Part shown: positions 27,171-38,972 of the stretch, in pieces
How positions within the stretch are numbered: the stretch's first letter is position 1
How the letters are laid out: every line of letters starts with the position of its first letter
Assembly (NCBI RefSeq): GCF_012274265.1
Contig: NZ_JAANYY010000003.1
Span: forward strand, 186,001 to 250,000
Direction of reading: 5' to 3'
DNA length: 64,000 nt
Source: Sphingopyxis microcysteis
GTDB taxonomy: Bacteria; Pseudomonadota; Alphaproteobacteria; Sphingomonadales; Sphingomonadaceae
Translations under genes and position numbers: made by a program
The notes under the pieces: model-generated
Seen by the model: the letters and a program-made list of their open reading frames with translations, nothing else
Databases searched by the model: none
What the model was told of the DNA's origin: nothing

Positions 27171-28508
27171 CTATTTCGCGCTCGGCCATACCCCGCCGAT
27201 GACCGACAGGACGATCGCCGACACCGCGCCGCGGATCACCGGCTCGGCCTGGGGCGCAAAGAAAGGCGAGTGGTTGGTCGGGATCGGCTGCCCCTTCGCC
27301 TTCAGGTCGGCGAGGACCGCGGGATCATAGCCGCCGATCGCGAAATAGAGCGACGGGATGCCGGCATCGACGAATTCCGAATAATCCTCGCTCGCCGAAA
27401 CCGGCGCCGCGCTGGCGGGGGCGAACAGCAATTTGTCGCCGAACACCGGTTTCAGGATTTCGAAGCCGTTGGCGGCCATCGACTCATTGTTCACCAGGCT
27501 CGCGGTGCCGGTCAGGTAGGTGATCGTCGGTTCGGGGGCATTGCCCATCATCGCCGCCGCCTTCGCCGAACGCTCGGCGCCCGAGCGCAACAGCTGGCGC
27601 ACCTCGGGGGTGAGCGAGCGGATGTTGACCTTTACCTCGGCGCTGTCGGGGATGATGTTGGGCGCGCTGCCCGCGTTGATCGCGCCGATCGTCAGCACGC
27701 CGAATGCGTAGGGATCCTTTTCGCGGCTGATCACCGTCTGAACATCGGTCACAAAGCGCGCCGCGATCGGTATCGGGTCGAGCGTCGCCGACGGCATCGA
27801 GCCATGACCGCCGCGACCGTGGAACGTGATCGAATAGCTGTCCGACGCCGAAAAGGCGGTCCCCGCCTTGATCCCCACCGTCCCTGTCGGGCCGTTCAGC
27901 ACATGCGCCGCGAAACCATAATCGGGCTTGGGGAAGCGCGTCAGCAGCCCGTCGTCGAGCATCGCTTTCGCGCCCTTCAAAATCTCCTCGGCAGGCTGGC
28001 CAATCAGCACGACGGTGCCCGACCAGCTGTCGCGCATCGCGGCGAGCGCCTGCGCGACCCCGACCAGATAGGCGACATGCGTGTCATGGCCGCACGCGTG
28101 CATGACGGGGACATCCTTGCCCTCATAGGTGGCGCGCGCCTTGCTCGCCCAGGCGAGCCCGGTCTTTTCCTCCATCGGCAGCGCGTCCATGTCGGCGCGG
28201 ATCAGGATCGTCGGCCCCTCGCCGTTCTTGAGCACGCCGACGACGCCGGTGCCGCCGACCTTTTCGGTGACGGTAAAGCCTGCTTTACGCAGATGTTGCG
28301 CGAGGATGCCCGCGGTGCGGACCTCCTGCATCCCGAGTTCGGGGTTCTGGTGCAGATCGCGATACAGCGCGTCGAGCGCCGGATAATTTTTGTCGAGCAG
28401 CGCGGTCAGCCGCGCATTGGCGGCGACAAGGTCGGGCGCCGCCTGCGCGCTCGTTGCGGTGAGGGAGAGAGACAGCGAAGCCGCTACCCCGAGCCAATGC
28501 TTCGCCAT
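27171..28508 (-). CDS. secreted M20 family amidohydrolase
   Basis: A 445-residue M20D-type amidohydrolase with a Sec signal peptide (AQA-AP near residue 23). Metal-site motifs: LIRADMDALPMEE, MHACGHDTHVA, IGQPAEE and the late FFAPQAEPVI. The dimerisation domain includes HGRGGHGSMP. Relatives remove acyl groups from N-acyl amino acids or aromatic acyl conjugates; export to the periplasm is notable. It lies 25 bases downstream of lpdA on the same strand and could be read from the TCA transcript. Confidence 0.9.
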   Translation of the reverse strand: MAKHWLGVAASLSLSLTATSAQAAPDLVAANARLTALLDKNYPALDALYRDLHQNPELGMQEVRTAGILAQHLRKAGFTVTEKVGGTGVVGVLKNGEGPTILIRADMDALPMEEKTGLAWASKARATYEGKDVPVMHACGHDTHVAYLVGVAQALAAMRDSWSGTVVLIGQPAEEILKGAKAMLDDGLLTRFPKPDYGFAAHVLNGPTGTVGIKAGTAFSASDSYSITFHGRGGHGSMPSATLDPIPIAARFVTDVQTVISREKDPYAFGVLTIGAINAGSAPNIIPDSAEVKVNIRSLTPEVRQLLRSGAERSAKAAAMMGNAPEPTITYLTGTASLVNNESMAANGFEILKPVFGDKLLFAPASAAPVSASEDYSEFVDAGIPSLYFAIGGYDPAVLADLKAKGQPIPTNHSPFFAPQAEPVIRGAVSAIVLSVIGGVWPSAK

Positions 28509-28533
28509 AATTCTCTCCCCCTCGATATTCGTG

Positions 28534-29937
28534 TCAGACGTGGATCGGTTTGCCCGTCACCGCCATCGCGGCTTCCTTGATCGCCTCGCTGTGCGTCGGA
28601 TGCGCATGACAGGTATAGGCGATGTCTTCGGAGGTCGCGCCGAACTCCATCGCCTGCGCCGCCTGCGCGATCATCGTGCCCGCGACGCTTGCGATGCACC
28701 ACACGCCGAGCACCCGGTCAGTCTTGGCGTCGGCGATAATCTTCACAAAACCGTCGGGTTCGTGGTTGGTCTTGGCGCGGCTGTTACCCGCCATCGGGAA
28801 TTTGCCGACCTTGACCTCGCTCTTTTCCTTCGCCTGCTCTTCGGTCAGGCCGACCCCGGCGATTTCGGGCCAGGTGTAAACGACCGACGGGATCACATCA
28901 TGGTTCACGATGCCGGTCTGGCCCGCGATATTTTCGGCGCAGGCGATGCCCTCGTCCTCGGCCTTGTGCGCCAGCATCGGACCGGGGATGACGTCGCCGA
29001 TCGCCCAGATGCCGGGCACCTGGGTGCTGAAATCATGGTCGGTTTCGATCTGGCCGCGCGCATTGACCGCGAGCCCCGCCTTGTCGAGCGCGAGCCCGTC
29101 GGTGTTCGGCCGCCGTCCGATCGACACCAGCACGACATCGGCCTCGAGCGTTTCCGCCTCGCCGCCCGCCGCGGGTTCGAGCGTCAGAACGGCTTTCTTG
29201 CCCTTCACGACCGCGCCGGTGACCTTGGTCTTCAGCTTGAATTCAATGCCCTGTTTCTTGAAGATGCGGTTGGCATCCTTGCGCACGTCGGCGTCCATGC
29301 CGGGCAGGATCTGGTCGAGAAACTCGACGCAGGTGACCTTGGCGCCCAGACGGCGCCATACGCTGCCCAGCTCAAGCCCGATCACGCCGCCGCCGATCAC
29401 GACCATATGCCCCGGCACCTTCGCCAGTTCGAGCGCACCCGTTGAATCGACGATCACCTGCTTGTCATTGTCGACCTCGACACCGGGCAGCGGGGTTACC
29501 GACGATCCGGTGGCGATGATGATATTCTTGGCGCGATAGGTCTTGCCCGCAACCTCGACACTGTCCTTGCCGGTAAACGCGGCATAGCCCTTCAGCCAGT
29601 CGACCTTGTTCTTCTTGAACAGGAATTCGATGCCTGCGGTCAGCCCCTTCACCGCATCGACGCGCTGCGCATGCATCGCGGGCAGGTTGAGCTTGGGCGT
29701 CACGTCGATCCCCATCTTCGCCATCGCGCCGTTGGCGGCTGCGTCAAAATATTCCGACGCATGCAGCATCGCCTTCGACGGGATGCAGCCGACGTTGAGG
29801 CAGGTGCCGCCCAGCGTTTCGCGCCCGTCGGCGCAGGCGGTCTTCAGCCCCAGCTGCGCTGCGCGGATCGCCGCGACATAACCGCCGGGACCGGCACCGA
29901 TGACAAGGACGTCGTAGTCGTAGGATTGCTCGCTCAT
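28534..29937 (-). CDS. lpdA: dihydrolipoyl dehydrogenase (E3 of 2-oxoglutarate dehydrogenase)
   Basis: A 467-residue flavoprotein that reoxidises the lipoyl groups of SucB with NAD. FAD motif GAGPGGYVAA near residue 14, redox-active pair in GGTCLNVGCIPSKAML, second Rossmann VIGGGVIGLELGSV, and the C-terminal catalytic His-Glu in HAHPTHSEAIKEA. It closes the mdh-sucD-sucA-sucB-lpdA set. A family A palindrome separates it from sucB. Confidence 0.97.
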   Translation of the reverse strand: MSEQSYDYDVLVIGAGPGGYVAAIRAAQLGLKTACADGRETLGGTCLNVGCIPSKAMLHASEYFDAAANGAMAKMGIDVTPKLNLPAMHAQRVDAVKGLTAGIEFLFKKNKVDWLKGYAAFTGKDSVEVAGKTYRAKNIIIATGSSVTPLPGVEVDNDKQVIVDSTGALELAKVPGHMVVIGGGVIGLELGSVWRRLGAKVTCVEFLDQILPGMDADVRKDANRIFKKQGIEFKLKTKVTGAVVKGKKAVLTLEPAAGGEAETLEADVVLVSIGRRPNTDGLALDKAGLAVNARGQIETDHDFSTQVPGIWAIGDVIPGPMLAHKAEDEGIACAENIAGQTGIVNHDVIPSVVYTWPEIAGVGLTEEQAKEKSEVKVGKFPMAGNSRAKTNHEPDGFVKIIADAKTDRVLGVWCIASVAGTMIAQAAQAMEFGATSEDIAYTCHAHPTHSEAIKEAAMAVTGKPIHV

Positions 29938-29949
29938 GTCTCTTCTCTC

Positions 29950-30025
29950 GTCATCCCGGCGGAGGCCGGGATCTCTACGTTGCGTCGGACCTTACCGTCG
30001 AGATCCCGGCCTTCGCCGGGATGAC
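29950..30025. repeat. palindromic intergenic repeat, family A copy 2, inside the TCA operon
   Basis: GTCATCCCGGCGGAGGCCGG and GAGATCCCGGCCTTCGCCGG are inverted repeats, with GATGAC at the right end. The element fills most of the 100-base gap between sucB and lpdA. In a shared transcript it would form a stable hairpin, which could protect the upstream part or lower lpdA expression. Confidence 0.85.
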
Positions 30026-30037
30026 GGGTAAACCAGT

Positions 30038-31264
30038 TCAAAGGTCGATCAACAACCGCGTCGGATCCTCGATCGCTTCCTTGATCGTCTTGAGGAAGGT
30101 TACCGCCTCGCGACCATCGATCAGACGGTGGTCATAGCTGAGCGCCAGATACATCATCGGACGGATGACGATCTCGCCGTTGCGCACGACCGGGCGGTCC
30201 TCGATGCGGTGGAGGCCGAGCACCGCCGACTGCGGCGGGTTGATGATCGGGGTCGACATCAGGCCGCCGAACACACCGCCGTTCGAAATGGTGAAGGTGC
30301 CGCCGGTCATGTCGTCCATCGTCAGCGTGCCCTCCTTGGCGCGCTTGCCAAGATCGGCGATCGCCTTTTCGATGTCGGCGAACGACAGGCTGTCGGCGCC
30401 CCGCACGACGGGGACGACCAGGCCGTTCGGCGCGCTGACCGCGACCGAGACGTCGAGATAGTCGTGATAGACGATCTCGTCGCCGTCGATGCGCGCGTTG
30501 ACCGCGGGAATGTCATGCGCGGCGAGCGCCACCGCTTTGGTGAAAAAGCTCATGAAGCCAAGGCGCACGCCATGCTTCTTTTCAAAGCTTTCGCGATATT
30601 TATCGCGCGTCGCCATCACCGCCGACATATCGACGTCGTTGAACGTCGTCAGCATTGCCGCAGTGTCCTGCGCCGACTTGAGCCGCTTGGCGATCGTCTG
30701 GCGCATCCGCGTCATCTTGACGCGTTCTTCGCGGCGGCCCGATGCACCGCTGGCGGCGGAAGCGGGGGCGGGCGCAGCAGCCGGAGCCGGGGCGGCTGCG
30801 GGCGCCGCGCTCGCGGCGGCGAGTACATCTTCCTTGGTCAGGCGGCCGTCCTTGCCGCTGCCCTGGATCTTCGTCGGGTCAACGCCATGTTCGAGCACGA
30901 GGCGGCGCACCGCGGGTGACATGGTCGTGACCGTATCGACGCCCTCGCCCGCCGGAGCGGTCGCGGCAGGCACCGGCGCGGCGGCTTCAGCCTTTGCCGC
31001 CGGGGCGGGCGCAGCGGCAGCGGCGCTACCGGCTTCGATCGTGGCGATCACCGCGCCGACATTGGCCGTGTCGCCAACCGCGACAACCTGCTGCCCCATC
31101 ACGCCCGCGACCGGCGAAGGCACTTCGACCGCGACCTTGTCGGTTTCAAGGCTCGCGATCGGCTCGTCGAGTGCAACGGCTTCGCCCGGCTGTTTCAGCC
31201 ACTCGCCGATCGTCGCTTCGGTGACGCTTTCGCCCAGCGTGGGGACTTTGACTTCGGTGCTCAT
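30038..31264 (-). CDS. sucB: 2-oxoglutarate dehydrogenase E2, dihydrolipoyl succinyltransferase
   Basis: A 408-residue E2 subunit. One N-terminal lipoyl domain carries the lipoylated Lys43 in [10 protein letters not shown]. An Ala/Pro linker leads to the peripheral subunit-binding domain ([20 protein letters not shown]), a second Ala/Pro linker, and the catalytic domain with the active-site [13 protein letters not shown]. It transfers succinyl from lipoamide to CoA. It starts 32 bases after the sucA stop. Confidence 0.97.
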   Translation of the reverse strand: MSTEVKVPTLGESVTEATIGEWLKQPGEAVALDEPIASLETDKVAVEVPSPVAGVMGQQVVAVGDTANVGAVIATIEAGSAAAAAPAPAAKAEAAAPVPAATAPAGEGVDTVTTMSPAVRRLVLEHGVDPTKIQGSGKDGRLTKEDVLAAASAAPAAAPAPAAAPAPASAASGASGRREERVKMTRMRQTIAKRLKSAQDTAAMLTTFNDVDMSAVMATRDKYRESFEKKHGVRLGFMSFFTKAVALAAHDIPAVNARIDGDEIVYHDYLDVSVAVSAPNGLVVPVVRGADSLSFADIEKAIADLGKRAKEGTLTMDDMTGGTFTISNGGVFGGLMSTPIINPPQSAVLGLHRIEDRPVVRNGEIVIRPMMYLALSYDHRLIDGREAVTFLKTIKEAIEDPTRLLIDL

Positions 31265-31296
31265 AGGTGCAGTTCCTTGGGGGTCTTGTGCCTGGC

Positions 31297-34131
31297 TCAG
31301 GCTTTATTCTTGCTGCGGCGAATTTCGGCACGGACACTGAGGCCCAGTGCGTCGGCGACCAGCGCCGACTGCTCGGTCTGGTGGCGGCTCATCAGGCCCG
31401 TCGCGGGCGACGCCGCGGCGGCGCGTCCCGCATAGCGCGGGCGCATGCCCTTGTGGCCCGCTTCGTTCAGCGCCTCTTCGATAAAGGGCTCGACAAAGAA
31501 CCAGCTGCCGTTGTTGCGCGGTTCTTCCTGCGCCCAGACGACCTCCTCCAGCTTCGGCATCCGCTTCAAGCGCACCGCGAGCGGATCGCCCGGGAAGGGA
31601 TAGAGCTGTTCGATACGGATCACCGTCGTGTCGGTCAGCCCCGCGGCGTCGCGCGCTTCCATCAGGTCGTAACCGACCTTGCCCGAACACAGCACGACGC
31701 GCTTGATGTCGGCGTCAGCGGGCGGCGTGCGGTCGGACATGATGCGGCGGAAATGCGCGTCACCGATAAAGTCGCTGCGCTGCGACACCGCCAGGTTGTG
31801 CCGGAGCAGCGACTTCGGCGTCATGATGATCAGCGGCTTGCGGAACGGGCGCAGCATCTGGCGGCGCAGGACGTGGAAATAGTTCGACGGGGTCGAAATA
31901 TTGCACACCTGGATATTGTCGCCCGCACAGAGCTGGAGGAAGCGCTCGAGGCGTGCGGAGCTATGCTCCGGTCCCTGCCCTTCATAACCGTGCGGGAGCA
32001 GCATCACGAGCCCGTTGGCGCGTAGCCATTTGGCTTCGCCCGACGCAATGAACTGGTCGATCATGATCTGCGCGCCGTTGGCGAAATCGCCGAACTGCGC
32101 TTCCCACAATACCAGCGATTTCGGATCGGCCATCGCATAGCCATATTCAAAACCGAGCACGCCATATTCGGAGAGCGGGCTGTCGAGCACCTCGAACCGG
32201 CCGTGCGGGACGGTGGTCAGCGGCACATATTTCGCCTCGGTCTTTTGATCGACCCAGACCGCGTGGCGCTGGCTGAAGGTGCCGCGCCCCGAATCCTGGC
32301 CCGACAGGCGGACCTGATAGCCTTCGCTGAGCAAGGTGCCGAAGGCGAGGCTTTCGGCGGTCGCCCAGTCGAACACTTCGCCGTCGCTCTTGTCGGCGAA
32401 CATCGCGCCGCGTGCGTCGATGACGCGGCGCAGCGTCTTGTGGACTTCGACGTCGGCGGGGATCGTCGTCAGGACGCGCCCGATCGAATCGAACAATTTG
32501 TCCGAAACCCCGGTCGAGATGTTGCGGCGGGCATTTTCGGGATCGGCGGGAGCGTGTAGCCCCGACCAGCGCCCGGCGAACCAGTCCGCCTTGTTCGGCT
32601 TATAGCTCTTGGCGCCCTCGAAATCGCTTTCGAGCCGCGCAATGAACTCGGCGCGGCGCGCGTCGGCCCAACCGGCGTCGATCACGCCTTCGCTTTCCAG
32701 CTTGGCGGCGCAGAGCTGCGACACCGGCGGGTGCTTGCGGATGCGTTCGTACATCAAAGGCTGGGTGAACGACGGTTCGTCGCCCTCGTTATGACCGAAG
32801 CGGCGATAGCACCACATGTCGATCACGACGTCGCGTTTGAACTGCTGGCGAAAATCGATCGCGAGCTTGCACGCGAAGGTCACCGCTTCGGGATCGTCGC
32901 CATTGACGTGCAGGATCGGCGCCATCACGCCCTTCGCCACGTCCGACGGATAGGGCGACGAGCGCGCATATTGCGGGCTGGTGGTAAAGCCGATCTGGTT
33001 GTTGACGATGAAGTGGATGCAGCCGCCGGTATTGTAACCGCGGATGCCCGAGAAGCCGAGGCATTCCCACACGATCCCCTGCCCCGCGAACGCCGCGTCG
33101 CCATGGATCAGCACCGGCAGCACCTGTTCATGCTTGGCGAGGTCGTCACGCACCACCTGCTGCGCGCGCACCTTGCCGAGCACGACCGGATCGACCGCTT
33201 CGAGGTGCGAAGGGTTGGGAACCAGCGACATATGCACCGACGCGCCGCCGAACTCGCGGTCGGTCGAGGTGCCGAGGTGATATTTGACGTCGCCCGAACC
33301 GCCGATGTCGTCGGGGTTCGCCGATCCGCCGGCAAATTCGTGGAAGATGATCTTGTACGGCTTCGCCATGACGTTCGCGAGCATGTTGAGCCGCCCGCGA
33401 TGCGCCATGCCATAGACGATTTCCTTGACCCCATATTGGCCGCCATATTTGATGATGGCTTCCATCGCGGGGATCATGCTTTCGCCGCCGTCGAGGCCGA
33501 AACGCTTGGTCCCGACATATTTCTTGGCGAGGAATTTCTCCCATTCCTCGGCCTCGATCACCTTGTTCAGGATGGCGCGTTTGCCCTCGACCGAAAATTC
33601 GATGATCTTGTCGGCGCCTTCCATCCGCTCCTGCAGGAACTGGCGTTCCTTGAGGTCGGCGATGTGCATATATTCGAGGCCGACATTGCCGCAATAATTG
33701 GCGCGCAGGATCGCCACGATCTCGCGGATCGTCGCTTTTTCCAGGCCCAGCGTGCCGCCGATATAGACCGGGCGGTCCTGATCGGCGCCAACGAAACCGT
33801 GATATTCGGGGGTCAGGTCGGCGGGCAGCTCGCGCGTACTGAGCCCCAGCGGATCGAGATTGGCGGCGAGATGCCCGCGCACGCGATAGGTGCGGATCAG
33901 CATCATCGCGCGGATCGAATCATTCGCCGCGCGCTCGACTTCAGCATTCGACAGCGGCGCACCCGCCTTGGCCGCGGCGGCCTTGACCGCGACCTGCATC
34001 TGCTGCGGATCGAGCGCGGCGGTCAGGTCGTCGCTGTCGATCTGGGGCCAGTTCTTCGGCGCCCAGCTGGGACCAGCCTGCGGCTCGTCGATGTCAAAGC
34101 TTTGTCGTTCGAGGTTCATTGTCTTTTCCAT
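31297..34131 (-). CDS. sucA: 2-oxoglutarate dehydrogenase E1 component
   Basis: A 944-residue thiamine-diphosphate enzyme that decarboxylates 2-oxoglutarate. Family blocks: [55 protein letters not shown] and the late [13 protein letters not shown] and RIEQLYPFP. The N-terminal about 90 residues contain the E2-interacting segment. The start could be 34131 (MEKTM) or 34119 (MNLER); the latter has GGA upstream. It lies 78 bases downstream of sucD. Confidence 0.97.
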   Translation of the reverse strand: MEKTMNLERQSFDIDEPQAGPSWAPKNWPQIDSDDLTAALDPQQMQVAVKAAAAKAGAPLSNAEVERAANDSIRAMMLIRTYRVRGHLAANLDPLGLSTRELPADLTPEYHGFVGADQDRPVYIGGTLGLEKATIREIVAILRANYCGNVGLEYMHIADLKERQFLQERMEGADKIIEFSVEGKRAILNKVIEAEEWEKFLAKKYVGTKRFGLDGGESMIPAMEAIIKYGGQYGVKEIVYGMAHRGRLNMLANVMAKPYKIIFHEFAGGSANPDDIGGSGDVKYHLGTSTDREFGGASVHMSLVPNPSHLEAVDPVVLGKVRAQQVVRDDLAKHEQVLPVLIHGDAAFAGQGIVWECLGFSGIRGYNTGGCIHFIVNNQIGFTTSPQYARSSPYPSDVAKGVMAPILHVNGDDPEAVTFACKLAIDFRQQFKRDVVIDMWCYRRFGHNEGDEPSFTQPLMYERIRKHPPVSQLCAAKLESEGVIDAGWADARRAEFIARLESDFEGAKSYKPNKADWFAGRWSGLHAPADPENARRNISTGVSDKLFDSIGRVLTTIPADVEVHKTLRRVIDARGAMFADKSDGEVFDWATAESLAFGTLLSEGYQVRLSGQDSGRGTFSQRHAVWVDQKTEAKYVPLTTVPHGRFEVLDSPLSEYGVLGFEYGYAMADPKSLVLWEAQFGDFANGAQIMIDQFIASGEAKWLRANGLVMLLPHGYEGQGPEHSSARLERFLQLCAGDNIQVCNISTPSNYFHVLRRQMLRPFRKPLIIMTPKSLLRHNLAVSQRSDFIGDAHFRRIMSDRTPPADADIKRVVLCSGKVGYDLMEARDAAGLTDTTVIRIEQLYPFPGDPLAVRLKRMPKLEEVVWAQEEPRNNGSWFFVEPFIEEALNEAGHKGMRPRYAGRAAAASPATGLMSRHQTEQSALVADALGLSVRAEIRRSKNKA

Positions 34132-34209
34132 TCTCGAAAGAGAAATGGCTCCGGGGAGGGTATGGGAGCGACGCCCGCTGACAACGGCTGTTGACAGCGG
34201 GCGCTTAAA

Positions 34210-35100
34210 TCAAACGCGTTCTTTCAGCACTTCGACAAGCGTCGTGCCGAGTTCGGACGGGCTCGCCGACATGGTGATGCCCGCGGCTTCCATCGCCGCG
34301 ATCTTGCTTTCGGCGTCGCCCTTGCCGCCCGATACGATCGCGCCGGCATGGCCCATGCGGCGGCCCGGAGGCGCGGTGCGGCCCGCGATGAAGCCGGCCA
34401 TCGGCTTTTTGCGGCCGCGCTTGGCTTCGTCGATCAGGAACTGCGCCGCCTGTTCCTCGGCGTCGCCGCCGATTTCGCCGATCATGATGATCGACTTGGT
34501 CGCTTCGTCAGCCAGGAACAGCTCGAGTACGTCGATGAAATTGGTGCCGTTGACCGGATCGCCGCCGATGCCGACCGCGGTGGTCTGGCCGAGGCCCGCG
34601 TTGCTCGTCTGGAACACCGCTTCATAGGTCAGCGTACCCGAACGCGAGACGACGCCGACGCTGCCTTTCGAGAAGATGCTGCCGGGCATGATGCCGATCT
34701 TGCATTCGCCCGGCGTCAGCACGCCGGGGCAGTTCGGGCCGATCAGGCGCGACTTCGAACCCGACAGCGCGCGCTTCACCTTGACCATGTCGAGCACCGG
34801 GATGCCCTCGGTGATGCAGACGATCAGCGGGATTTCGGCGTCGATCGCCTCGAGGATCGAGTCCGCGGCGAACGGCGGCGGCACATAGATGCAGCTTGCG
34901 GTCGCGCCGGTCGCATCTTTCGCTTCGGCAACGGTGTCGAACATCGGCAGGCCGATGTGCGTCGTGCCGCCCTTGCCCGGCGTCACGCCGCCGACCATCT
35001 GCGTGCCATAGGCGAGCGCCTGTTCGGTGTGGAAGGTGCCGGTGGCACCGGTCATCCCTTGCGTGATGACCTTGGTATTCTTGTCGATGAGGATGCTCAT
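34210..35100 (-). CDS. sucD: succinate--CoA ligase subunit alpha
   Basis: A 296-residue alpha subunit. CoA-binding Rossmann part: [16 protein letters not shown] and [11 protein letters not shown]. Phosphorylated His251 is in [39 protein letters not shown] and [12 protein letters not shown] are also diagnostic. It needs the beta subunit SucC, whose gene is not in the window; sucC usually precedes sucD directly. Here the ATG overlaps the stop of a small membrane protein gene by four bases. Confidence 0.97.
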   Translation of the reverse strand: MSILIDKNTKVITQGMTGATGTFHTEQALAYGTQMVGGVTPGKGGTTHIGLPMFDTVAEAKDATGATASCIYVPPPFAADSILEAIDAEIPLIVCITEGIPVLDMVKVKRALSGSKSRLIGPNCPGVLTPGECKIGIMPGSIFSKGSVGVVSRSGTLTYEAVFQTSNAGLGQTTAVGIGGDPVNGTNFIDVLELFLADEATKSIIMIGEIGGDAEEQAAQFLIDEAKRGRKKPMAGFIAGRTAPPGRRMGHAGAIVSGGKGDAESKIAAMEAAGITMSASPSELGTTLVEVLKERV

Positions 35101-35408
35101 TCGAAAGTCTCTCCGAGTTTTGACCTAGCGCGATTGTCATCGAACCGAGTCTTCAAATAGCGAACGCTCCAACCGATACAGTGGGCCAAAGACATTCCTG
35201 CGATCAGCACGCCCAAGAAATAAGGGAAAATCTGGGCGCCATATTCATTCAACGATGGATCGTTCGGGTCGCCAGTCCAATGGAGGTATAAGATGTATAC
35301 CAGCCACAAGCCCAGCAACCCGACGATAGCCGCCGTCACCTTCCATTTCCCGAAATACCCCAGCAGCAAAAACGGCAGGGGAAGAAGCAGGAAGAGGATG
35401 GCGACCAT
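35097..35408 (-). CDS. small three-helix membrane protein of unknown function
   Basis: A 103-residue protein with hydrophobic segments at about 2-17, 23-43 and 61-82 and a polar C-terminus ([18 protein letters not shown]). I do not recognise a family. It starts seven bases after the mdh stop and its TGA overlaps the sucD ATG, so it is embedded in the operon where sucC would be expected. Its base composition is close to half GC, clearly lower than its neighbours, suggesting recent acquisition. No strong Shine-Dalgarno precedes ATG 35408. Confidence 0.7.
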   Translation of the reverse strand: MVAILFLLLPLPFLLLGYFGKWKVTAAIVGLLGLWLVYILYLHWTGDPNDPSLNEYGAQIFPYFLGVLIAGMSLAHCIGWSVRYLKTRFDDNRARSKLGETFE

Positions 35409-35415
35409 ATCCGGC

Positions 35416-36690
<1,275 letters not shown>

Positions 36691-37734
36691 ATGACGCGGG
36701 CAATCATCAGTTTCGATACCGAGCTGTCCGCCGGGCTATACCAGCGCGGCGCCGATGCGCGCGCCAATTTCGAAAGCTCGATCCTGGGGCGCTGCCGCGA
36801 AGGCGATTTCGGCATCCATTTCCAGATGGACATGCTCGAACGCCACGGCCTGACCGGGGTGTTCTTTATCGATCCGATGCCGGCGCTGGTTTACGGCCCC
36901 GAAGTCATCGATGCGATCGTCCGCCCGGTGCTGGACCGTGGGCACGAGGTGCAGGTCCATATCCACACCGAATGGCTCGCCTTCGCCCGTTTCAACCCGG
37001 TCGGGCGATTGACCGGACGGAACATCGGCGACTTTCCGCTGGCGGCACAGAAAAGGCTCATCGCGCTCGCGCGCGACATTCTGGTCGGCGCGGGGGCGCC
37101 CCGACCGACCGCGTTTCGGGCCGGAAATTTCGGCGCCAACGACGATACGCTGCGCGCGCTCGCCGCGCTGGGCTTTCGTTTCGACAGCAGTTTCAACGCG
37201 GCCTATCTGGGGCATGGCTGCGCCATCTCGCTCGACGCGGGCAACCAGGGCATGCGCGAGCATCATGGCGTGATCGAAGTGCCGGTCAGCGGCCTGATGG
37301 ACCGCGCCAACCGCTTTCGCCCGGCGCAGCTGTGCGCGATGTCCGAAGAGGAAATGCGCGACGCGCTCGACCATAATGCCGCCAGCGGCGCGATCCAGTT
37401 TTCAGCGTTCAGCCACAGCTTCGAATTGCTGAGCCGCGACCGCAAGGTCGCCAACCGGCTGGCGATTTCGCGGATGGAGGCGCTGTGCCGCGCCGTTGCC
37501 GACGATGCCCGCGTGACCAGCGGCGGGCTGATCACCCTGCCCGCGCCGCCCGCGCGCCCCCGCCGTATCCATGTTCCCGCGCCGCGCCCGTTTCGCACGT
37601 TGCGCCGGGTCATTCAGCAAGGGCTGGGCCACCTCGCGCATGAGGTGCGCTATGTCCGCGATGTCATCGCGGTGACGATCAATTCGTCACGCTGGGGCAA
37701 AATTGCCACCGGCGTCCTGCTCGCCATGGCTTGA
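36691..37734 (+). CDS. polysaccharide deacetylase-like protein
   Basis: A 347-residue protein with the NodB-type barrel of polysaccharide deacetylases in its first about 230 residues. AIISFDTELSAG carries the usual Asp; the metal-binding HxxxH equivalent is in GHEVQVHIHTEWLAF; RAGNFGANDDTLRALAALGF and FRFDSSFN follow. A basic Pro-rich stretch (about 290-312) and an amphipathic tail end the protein. Relatives act in polysaccharide or exopolysaccharide metabolism. No signal peptide is visible. Deacetylase activity itself is inference. Confidence 0.82.
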   Translation: MTRAIISFDTELSAGLYQRGADARANFESSILGRCREGDFGIHFQMDMLERHGLTGVFFIDPMPALVYGPEVIDAIVRPVLDRGHEVQVHIHTEWLAFARFNPVGRLTGRNIGDFPLAAQKRLIALARDILVGAGAPRPTAFRAGNFGANDDTLRALAALGFRFDSSFNAAYLGHGCAISLDAGNQGMREHHGVIEVPVSGLMDRANRFRPAQLCAMSEEEMRDALDHNAASGAIQFSAFSHSFELLSRDRKVANRLAISRMEALCRAVADDARVTSGGLITLPAPPARPRRIHVPAPRPFRTLRRVIQQGLGHLAHEVRYVRDVIAVTINSSRWGKIATGVLLAMA

Positions 37735-37760
37735 GCCTGCTTCGGGCGGGTCGACTCTAA

Positions 37761-37827
37761 CCGTAGCCCTGAGCCTGTCGAAGAGCGCTTACCCAAGAAG
37801 CGCCCTTCGACAGGCTCAGGGCTACGG
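37761..37827. repeat. palindromic intergenic repeat, family C copy 2
   Basis: CCGTAGCCCTGAGCCTGTCG on the left and GCGCCCTTCGACAGGCTCAG with GGCTACGG on the right, inverted. It lies between the convergent deacetylase-like and zapE genes. Compared with copy 1 both arms carry the compensating T/C and A/G change, which keeps the stem paired. Confidence 0.88.
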
Positions 37828-37850
37828 CTCAGATTGGCCGGAGCAATATG

Positions 37851-38972
37851 CTAAACGGTGGCGTCCTGCTCGCCATGGCCTAGCGCGAGGTAGTGGTCCG
37901 ACTGCATTTCGGACAAGCGGCTTGCGGTGCGTTCGAATTCGAACGCGCCGTCGCCCGCGACATACAGATCATCGGGCATCGCCGCGGCGCTAGCCAGCAA
38001 CTTGACCTTATATTCGTACAGCGCGTCGACCAGCGTCACGAAGCGTGCCGCCTCGTTGCGATTTTCCGGCCCCATGCGCGGAATGCCGACGATGATGACG
38101 GTATGAAAATGCCGCGCGACCGCCAGATAGTCCGATGCGCCGCGCGCCTCGGCGCACAGCCGCTTGAACGAAAAGACCGCGACCCCTTTCAGCGCCTTTG
38201 GCACGTGTAGCGTCCGCCCACCGCCAAGGTCGAGATCGAGCGTCGGGACATGCGCGCGGTCTTCGGGCGGATAGTCGGTGAGGCGAAAAAAGGCCGCCGA
38301 CAGCGCGGCGCTCGCCGCCTCATCGGCGGGGACGAACCAACGCGCGCCATCACCCAGCCGGTCGCGGCGATAATCGGTCGGCCCGTTCAGGCCCATCACG
38401 TCGAGCTTCGCCTCGACCAGCGCAATGAATGGCAGGAAATGCTCGCGGTTGAGCCCGTCCTTGTAAAGGTCGGACGGCGGACGGTTCGAGGTCGCGACCA
38501 CCGTGACGCCGCGGTCGATCAGCGCGGTGAACAGCCGCGAGAGGATCATCGCATCGGCGCTGTTGTTCACGACCATTTCGTCGAACGCGAGGCAGCGGAC
38601 ATTTTCGACCAGCGCGTCGGCCACGAGCGGAATCGGGTCGCCGGCCTCGCTTTTGCGCACCTCGCGCATCCGCGCATGGACGTCGAGCATGAAGGCGTGG
38701 AAATGGACGCGCCGCTTGCGCTGGATGTGCAGCTGGTCGTAGAACAGGTCCATCAGCATCGACTTACCGCGCCCGACCGCGCCCCACAGATAGACGCCGC
38801 GCGGGCTCTCGGGCTTGCGCCCGGTCAGCCGCCAAAGCAGGCTCCCGCGCGGCGGCACCGCTTCCAGTTCGGCCTGCAACGCGTTCAACCGTTCGGCGGC
38901 GGCGCGCTGCTCGGCGTCGGGGCGGAGTTCGCCGCCCGCGACGAGCGCATCATAGGCGGCGAGAACCGACAT
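37851..38972 (-). CDS. zapE: cell division protein ZapE / AFG1-like ATPase
   Basis: A 373-residue P-loop ATPase of the AFG1/ZapE family. N-terminal helices, then RGVYLWGAVGRGKSMLMDLFY (Walker A GAVGRGKS), VHFHAFMLDVHARM, CLAFDEMVVNNSADAMILSR (Walker B and sensor), and VATSNRPPSDLYKDGLNRE. ZapE acts at the division site in E. coli; the mitochondrial relative AFG1 acts in respiratory-complex quality control, which fits its position downstream of sdhB. The start shares one base with the thioesterase stop (TGATG). Confidence 0.92.
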   Translation of the reverse strand: MSVLAAYDALVAGGELRPDAEQRAAAERLNALQAELEAVPPRGSLLWRLTGRKPESPRGVYLWGAVGRGKSMLMDLFYDQLHIQRKRRVHFHAFMLDVHARMREVRKSEAGDPIPLVADALVENVRCLAFDEMVVNNSADAMILSRLFTALIDRGVTVVATSNRPPSDLYKDGLNREHFLPFIALVEAKLDVMGLNGPTDYRRDRLGDGARWFVPADEAASAALSAAFFRLTDYPPEDRAHVPTLDLDLGGGRTLHVPKALKGVAVFSFKRLCAEARGASDYLAVARHFHTVIIVGIPRMGPENRNEAARFVTLVDALYEYKVKLLASAAAMPDDLYVAGDGAFEFERTASRLSEMQSDHYLALGHGEQDATV

